This document shows positions 60,375 to 64,000 of a stretch of DNA of 64,000 bases, piece after piece; position 1 is the stretch's first letter, and each line of letters starts with the position of its first letter. Below the pieces are notes generated by a model that worked only from the letters and a program-made list of their open reading frames with translations, had not been told where the DNA came from and ran no database searches. Made by a program: the position numbers and the translations under genes. Source of the DNA: Rufibacter sp. DG15C (GTDB lineage: Bacteria; Bacteroidota; Bacteroidia; Cytophagales; Hymenobacteraceae); the NCBI RefSeq assembly GCF_001577755.1, contig NZ_CP010776.1, positions 2,170,001 to 2,234,000 of the forward strand, written 5' to 3'.

Positions 60375-61561
60375 TAATCAACCTTTTTGGCTAGGAGAAG
60401 AATGGGCTTGTTATGTAAGTCTGTGGTGGCGAAGAGATAGTGGTCGCCGCCTTCTTTCAGTTTTACTTTCTCCCGCAGCTGCGCCACGGTCAAAGGATAG
60501 TTCCGGACGGTGATGTTGGCTTTTTTGTTGGGGAGCAGTTTATGCAGGTCTTTGGCGTTCGCTTTGGGCTGGGCTATGATTTCAAAAATCCTTCCGGGGA
60601 AATCTGGAACAAGTGCTGAGGAGGTGTAGAGATGGCTGTTTCGGTGCAGTTTCTCTACATGATATTCCTGTGACAGCCACTTGAACGCACCGCCTTTCAA
60701 AAGCGCCGTGTTGGGTTCATATACATAGCGCAAGGGCTCAGTGGCATATACCGCGGTGACCTGTTCCTCTTGCTGCTTGGTAAAGGTAATCTCCAGCGGT
60801 GTTTGGCCAGTTTTTAGATTGACAGCCGTAATGTTGGGTTCAGGGTTTTGGTCAGAAGTGATCAGGTACAGTACTTCCTTTACTTCGTTTTGCACCGCTA
60901 CAATCCAGATGTGCTGTACGCCCGTCAAATCCTGCAAGGCTAAGTCAATGTCCAGCATGGGGGCCGTTTTAAGCAATACCTTTTTGGCTTTCTGTAATAG
61001 TATAGGAAGCAGGTTTAAAACGTCTGGCTCGCAGTCCTGGAGCAAGTGCACCCGTTCCTGGCTTTGGCCCCTTCGGGCCGGGTCCAGGTAGATGACGTCT
61101 AAAGGGGAATTAATGGAGTTTAGAAATTCTTCTGTAGTGGTGTTGAGGCTGGTGATGTTCTCGGTGCCCAATAACCGGAAGTTGTGTTGGGCAATTTCTT
61201 GCAACTCTAGGTTTTGTTCCACGTGCGTGACCTTGGCAAACCGCCTGGCGAAGTAGAAGCTGTCCACCCCAAAACCGCCGGTCACATCTGCCAGCGTTTC
61301 TCCCTGCACTAATCCGCTTTTATAGGCCGCTGTCACCTCTGACGAACTCTGCTCTAGGGACAACATAACCGAAAACACCACCTCTGGATGGTTGGCCCAG
61401 GTAGGCAACTTCTGCAGGGCCTTCTGTCGGGCTTTTATCTGGGGCACCAGCTCCTGCATGGGCAAGTGAGGAAACCGCTTGGCCTGCAACATCAACTGCG
61501 CTGGGTCATGGGATAGATGTTTGAGAATAAACTCTTGTTCCTCAGGTAAAAATATGCGCAT
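60374..61561 (-). CDS. Class I SAM-dependent methyltransferase with C-terminal THUMP-like domain
   Basis: A 395-residue protein. The N-terminal helical part (FLPEEQEFILKHLSHDPAQLML) precedes a Rossmann methyltransferase core: LADVTGGFGVDSFYFARRF (motif I) and VIYLDPARRGQSQERV (motif IV, D-P-A-R). The C-terminal part (LPNKKANITVRNYPLTVAQLREKVKLKEGG) is like THUMP-like domains. The substrate, probably an RNA or a nucleotide, is not known. Its stop codon lies at the right end of the inverted repeat of the insertion. Confidence 0.88.
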   Translation of the reverse strand: MRIFLPEEQEFILKHLSHDPAQLMLQAKRFPHLPMQELVPQIKARQKALQKLPTWANHPEVVFSVMLSLEQSSSEVTAAYKSGLVQGETLADVTGGFGVDSFYFARRFAKVTHVEQNLELQEIAQHNFRLLGTENITSLNTTTEEFLNSINSPLDVIYLDPARRGQSQERVHLLQDCEPDVLNLLPILLQKAKKVLLKTAPMLDIDLALQDLTGVQHIWIVAVQNEVKEVLYLITSDQNPEPNITAVNLKTGQTPLEITFTKQQEEQVTAVYATEPLRYVYEPNTALLKGGAFKWLSQEYHVEKLHRNSHLYTSSALVPDFPGRIFEIIAQPKANAKDLHKLLPNKKANITVRNYPLTVAQLREKVKLKEGGDHYLFATTDLHNKPILLLAKKVD

Positions 61562-61719
61562 ACAGGTGCTTGGTAGACTAGAGGGGCAAAGATACAGAAT
61601 TGACTAAGCCAACGCAGCATGCATGTTGTGGAGCGTTTGGTGTTGTTTTGTTAAACAAATTGGCTGATAGGCAGTTAAGTAGAAGTAAGTCCTAATTTTT
61701 AACTTAAAGCAGAAGACGT

Positions 61720-62421
61720 ATGAAAAAGTGGATGAAACTATGCCTGATGGCTGCTTTGCCTACCTTGCTCTTTACTACCGCCTGTGATGACGATGATGAA
61801 GATGCGCCGGCTGTGGAGCAGAAAGCCAATGTGATGGTAGTGCATGCCTCGCCCAACGCCCCAACGGTTGATTTATATGTAGACGGTACCAAAGTCAACA
61901 ATACCGCCCTTGCCTACCCTAGAAATACGGGGTATTTACAAGTAGAAACCGGAACCAGAAACATAAGAGTGACGCCTTCGGGCTCTGGTGTGGCCAGCGC
62001 CGTGATTGACGCTAACCTTACGTTGGCTGCTAACATGAACTACTCTGTATTCGCCGCTGGGCCGGTCAACAACATTACCGCCGTGGTGGTAGAAGACAAC
62101 CTCACGGCACCTGCCGCCGGAAGAGCCCACGTACGCTTCATTCACCTGGCGCCAGACGCGCCTAACGTAGACGTGGTGGTGCAGGCGACCAATGCCAATC
62201 TGTTTTCGAACATTGCGTTTAAAGGTTCTACTGCCTTTACGCCGGTGAACGCAGGTTCTTACACGCTGCTGGTACAGCCGGTAGGCACAGATGTGAACGC
62301 CGTAACGGCCACCGTCAACTTGCAGGCTGGTAAAATCTACACCGTCTTCGCGAAAGGCTTCTTAGTGCCGCCGGCTGGCAACACCAACACACTGGGTGCC
62401 GAAGTGATTGTGAACAACTAA
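61720..62421 (+). CDS. DUF4397-domain lipoprotein
   Basis: The 233-residue lipoprotein (lipobox TTAC, Cys22) has a run of acidic residues after the Cys (DDDDEDAP), a surface signal. It contains two DUF4397 units (VMVVHASPNAPTVDLYVDG and RFIHLAPDAPNVDVVVQ), a beta-sandwich found in bacterial surface proteins; they may bind cell-surface or matrix components. Function unknown. Monocistronic. Confidence 0.93.
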   Translation: MKKWMKLCLMAALPTLLFTTACDDDDEDAPAVEQKANVMVVHASPNAPTVDLYVDGTKVNNTALAYPRNTGYLQVETGTRNIRVTPSGSGVASAVIDANLTLAANMNYSVFAAGPVNNITAVVVEDNLTAPAAGRAHVRFIHLAPDAPNVDVVVQATNANLFSNIAFKGSTAFTPVNAGSYTLLVQPVGTDVNAVTATVNLQAGKIYTVFAKGFLVPPAGNTNTLGAEVIVNN

Positions 62422-62447
62422 GCATACCCTATTTGATAACTGATTTT

Positions 62448-62474
62448 AAAAGCCCGCCCTAATAGCGGGCTTTT
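62448..62474 (+). terminator. Intrinsic terminator of the DUF4397 gene
   Basis: AAAAGCCCGC pairs with GCGGGCTTTT around a 7-nt loop and is followed by a T-rich run that continues into repeat copy 24. Confidence 0.85.
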
Positions 62475-62482
62475 CCTTTTTC

Positions 62483-62520
62483 CGTTTTTGACCTGTTTTG
62501 ACCAAAATAAGCTAAAAACG
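62483..62520. repeat. 38-bp palindrome copy 24
   Basis: Left arm CGTTTTTGACCTGTTTT, centre GACC, right arm AAAATAAGCTAAAAACG. It lies between the DUF4397 terminator and the ahcY promoter. Confidence 0.82.
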
Positions 62521-62552
62521 AAGAGGTATAAGTGGTGTAACCGGCGTTTCCG

Positions 62553-62583
62553 TTGAGGAAGATAAACTTATTGCGTACCTTTG
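62553..62583 (+). promoter_or_regulatory. Promoter of ahcY
   Basis: TTG (62553-62555), 20 nt, TACCTTTG (62576-62583). The leader before the ATG at 62612 is about 20 nt. Confidence 0.65.
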
Positions 62584-62611
62584 CGGTTCTTCTGTAAAAC
62601 CCTGAACTACA

Positions 62612-63919
62612 ATGGTAGAAACGTATTTGAAGTACAAAGTAAAAGATATTTCCCTGGCTGAATGGGGAAGAAAAGAAATTAAACTAGCCGAAGCAGAGAT
62701 GCCAGGCTTGATGGCGATCAGAGAAGAGTACGGCCCAAGCCAGCCTTTGGCGGGTGCGCGTATTGCTGGTTGCTTGCACATGACCATCCAGACGGCGGTT
62801 TTGATTGAGACGTTGACGGCCCTTGGCGCTGAGGTGACTTGGTCTTCTTGTAACATCTTCTCTACCCAGGACCACGCCGCTGCCGCCATCGCCGCGGCTG
62901 GAATTCAGGTGTATGCCTGGAAGGGCATGAATGCAGAAGAGTTTGACTGGTGCATTGAGCAGACCTTGTTCTTCGGTGAAGATCGTAAGCCCTTGAACAT
63001 GATCCTAGACGATGGTGGTGACTTGACCAACATGGTGTTTGACCAGTTTCCAGAATTGGCCGCTGGCATCAAAGGTCTTTCTGAAGAGACGACTACGGGC
63101 GTGCATCGTCTGTATGAGCGTATGAAAAACGGCACTTTGGTGATGCCGGCTATCAACGTAAATGACTCTGTGACCAAGTCTAAGTTTGACAACAAATACG
63201 GCTGTAAAGAATCACTGGTAGACGCCATCAGACGCGCTACAGATGTGATGATGGCTGGTAAAGTTGCCGTAGTGGCTGGTTACGGTGATGTAGGAAAAGG
63301 TTCTGCCGCGTCTTTGCGCGGTGCCGGTGCCCGCGTGATTGTAACTGAGATTGACCCAATCTGTGCCTTGCAGGCTGCTATGGACGGTTTTGCCGTGCGT
63401 AAGATGGAAGAGGCTATCAAAGAAGCCGATATTGTGGTGACCGCTACCGGTAACTTCAACATTGTGCGCGGTGAGCACTTCCAGGCCATGAAAGACAAGA
63501 CCATTGTCTGCAACATCGGTCATTTTGACAATGAGATTGACATGGCGTGGTTGAATGAGAACTACGGTCACACCAAAGATACTGTGAAACCACAAGTGGA
63601 CCTGTACACCATCAACGGCAAAGACATCATTGTTTTGGCTGAAGGTCGTTTAGTAAACCTTGGTTGCGCTACAGGTCACCCATCATTCGTAATGTCTAAC
63701 TCGTTCTCTAACCAGACTTTGGCCCAGATTGAACTGTGGACCAACACGGATGCCTATGAGAATAAGGTATACACCTTGCCGAAGCACTTGGATGAGAAAG
63801 TAGCCCGTCTGCACTTAGCCAAAATTGGTGTGGTGTTGGAAGAATTGACCCCAGAACAAGCCGCCTACATTGGCGTGGAGGTAGAAGGTCCTTTCAAGCC
63901 AGAGTACTACCGTTACTAA
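62612..63919 (+). CDS. ahcY: S-adenosylhomocysteinase
   Basis: The 435-residue NAD-dependent enzyme hydrolyses S-adenosylhomocysteine to adenosine and homocysteine, removing the product inhibitor of SAM-dependent methyltransferases. Signatures: [19 protein letters not shown], the active-site region [40 protein letters not shown], and the NAD-binding [19 protein letters not shown]. Length is standard. It ends in repeat copy 25 and a terminator. Confidence 0.98.
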   Translation: MVETYLKYKVKDISLAEWGRKEIKLAEAEMPGLMAIREEYGPSQPLAGARIAGCLHMTIQTAVLIETLTALGAEVTWSSCNIFSTQDHAAAAIAAAGIQVYAWKGMNAEEFDWCIEQTLFFGEDRKPLNMILDDGGDLTNMVFDQFPELAAGIKGLSEETTTGVHRLYERMKNGTLVMPAINVNDSVTKSKFDNKYGCKESLVDAIRRATDVMMAGKVAVVAGYGDVGKGSAASLRGAGARVIVTEIDPICALQAAMDGFAVRKMEEAIKEADIVVTATGNFNIVRGEHFQAMKDKTIVCNIGHFDNEIDMAWLNENYGHTKDTVKPQVDLYTINGKDIIVLAEGRLVNLGCATGHPSFVMSNSFSNQTLAQIELWTNTDAYENKVYTLPKHLDEKVARLHLAKIGVVLEELTPEQAAYIGVEVEGPFKPEYYRY

Positions 63920-63925
63920 TATTTC

Positions 63926-63963
63926 CTTTTTTGGGCTATTTCCCGGAAAATAAGCCAAAAACG
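63926..63963. repeat. 38-bp palindrome copy 25
   Basis: Left arm CTTTTTTGGGCTATTTC, centre CCGG, right arm AAAATAAGCCAAAAACG. It begins 6 nt after the ahcY stop, and its right end is shared with the terminator. Confidence 0.82.
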
Positions 63964-63996
63964 CCCGGTTCTTCTTTAGAGGAGCCGGGCGTTTTT
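63957..63996 (+). terminator. Intrinsic terminator of ahcY, fused to repeat copy 25
   Basis: AAAAACGCCCGG pairs with CCGGGCGTTTTT; inner bases extend the stem around a loop. The AAAAACG at its start is the end of the 38-bp palindrome. Confidence 0.85.
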
Positions 63997-64000
63997 ATTT

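Noticed and set aside
10920-63963. CRISPR array made of the 38-bp repeats
   Set aside because: Copies are hundreds to thousands of bases apart with no regular spacers, and no cas genes are present.

Overview
The window looks like chromosomal DNA of a Bacteroidota bacterium of the Cytophagales, most likely a Hymenobacteraceae genus such as Rufibacter, Nibribacter or Pontibacter. This rests on SusC/SusD pairs, Bacteroidota-type promoters (TTG or TTTG, about 19 nt, then TAnnTTTG), many lipoproteins with short Cys-terminated signals, the rpsU-xer-hpf gene order, and a sigma factor followed by a protein predicted to span both membranes. The genus is an inference. No tRNA, rRNA, CRISPR array or intact transposase was seen.

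Layout. 1-9.2 kb: two SusC/SusD uptake systems (the first cut by the window edge) plus a small lipoprotein, in AT-rich codons, followed by a secreted or anchored amidase and an S9 peptidase. 13.4-18.6 kb: PAP2 phosphatase, metK, and the rpsU-xer-hpf operon next to an acyl-CoA dehydrogenase. 18.9-23.9 kb: capsule/exopolysaccharide export (Wza, Wzc, CpsB-type phosphatase) and an epimerase. 24.0-27.6 kb: TPR protein, phosphosulfolactate synthase-like protein, DedA protein and aroE. 27.8-30.8 kb: ECF sigma factor, a candidate dual-membrane-spanning anti-sigma factor and two small envelope proteins. 31-42 kb: uvrB, a lipoprotein, a three-subunit molybdenum aldehyde dehydrogenase (PaoABC-like), an acetyltransferase, a DUF6624-like protein and a B12-binding radical SAM protein. 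42.6-51.6 kb: a metal (mainly copper) island with a His/Met-rich barrel, HMA chaperone, CopA ATPase, flavoprotein, two 16-cysteine Csp proteins, a CDF exporter and an HMA-AraC fusion regulator. 52-54 kb: stress-type disordered proteins. 54.1-57.4 kb: a cobalamin riboswitch controlling btuB and a surface propeller lipoprotein. 57.6-64 kb: GAF protein, DUF4919-like protein, DNA glycosylase, a 600-bp gene-free insertion, methyltransferase, DUF4397 lipoprotein and ahcY.

The most unusual feature is a dispersed 38-bp palindrome: two 17-nt arms (CGTTTTTGGCCTGTTTT and its complement) around a 4-nt centre. I find 25 copies between 10.9 and 64 kb. Most sit just after stop codons. Several share bases with intrinsic terminators, and one supplies a start codon. 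Two clearly lie in frame inside protein-coding genes, and a third lies inside copA. The consensus has no stop codon in any frame, and several variants keep pairing through matched changes in both arms. This resembles a selfish, protein-tolerated palindromic element, in the manner of the Rickettsia palindromic elements, that has been partly recruited into gene ends.

Links between genes: metK and ahcY belong to the S-adenosylmethionine cycle. B12 import (btuB operon) supplies the cofactor that the radical SAM protein probably binds. The metal genes share HMA and Cys-rich binding modules with their likely regulator.
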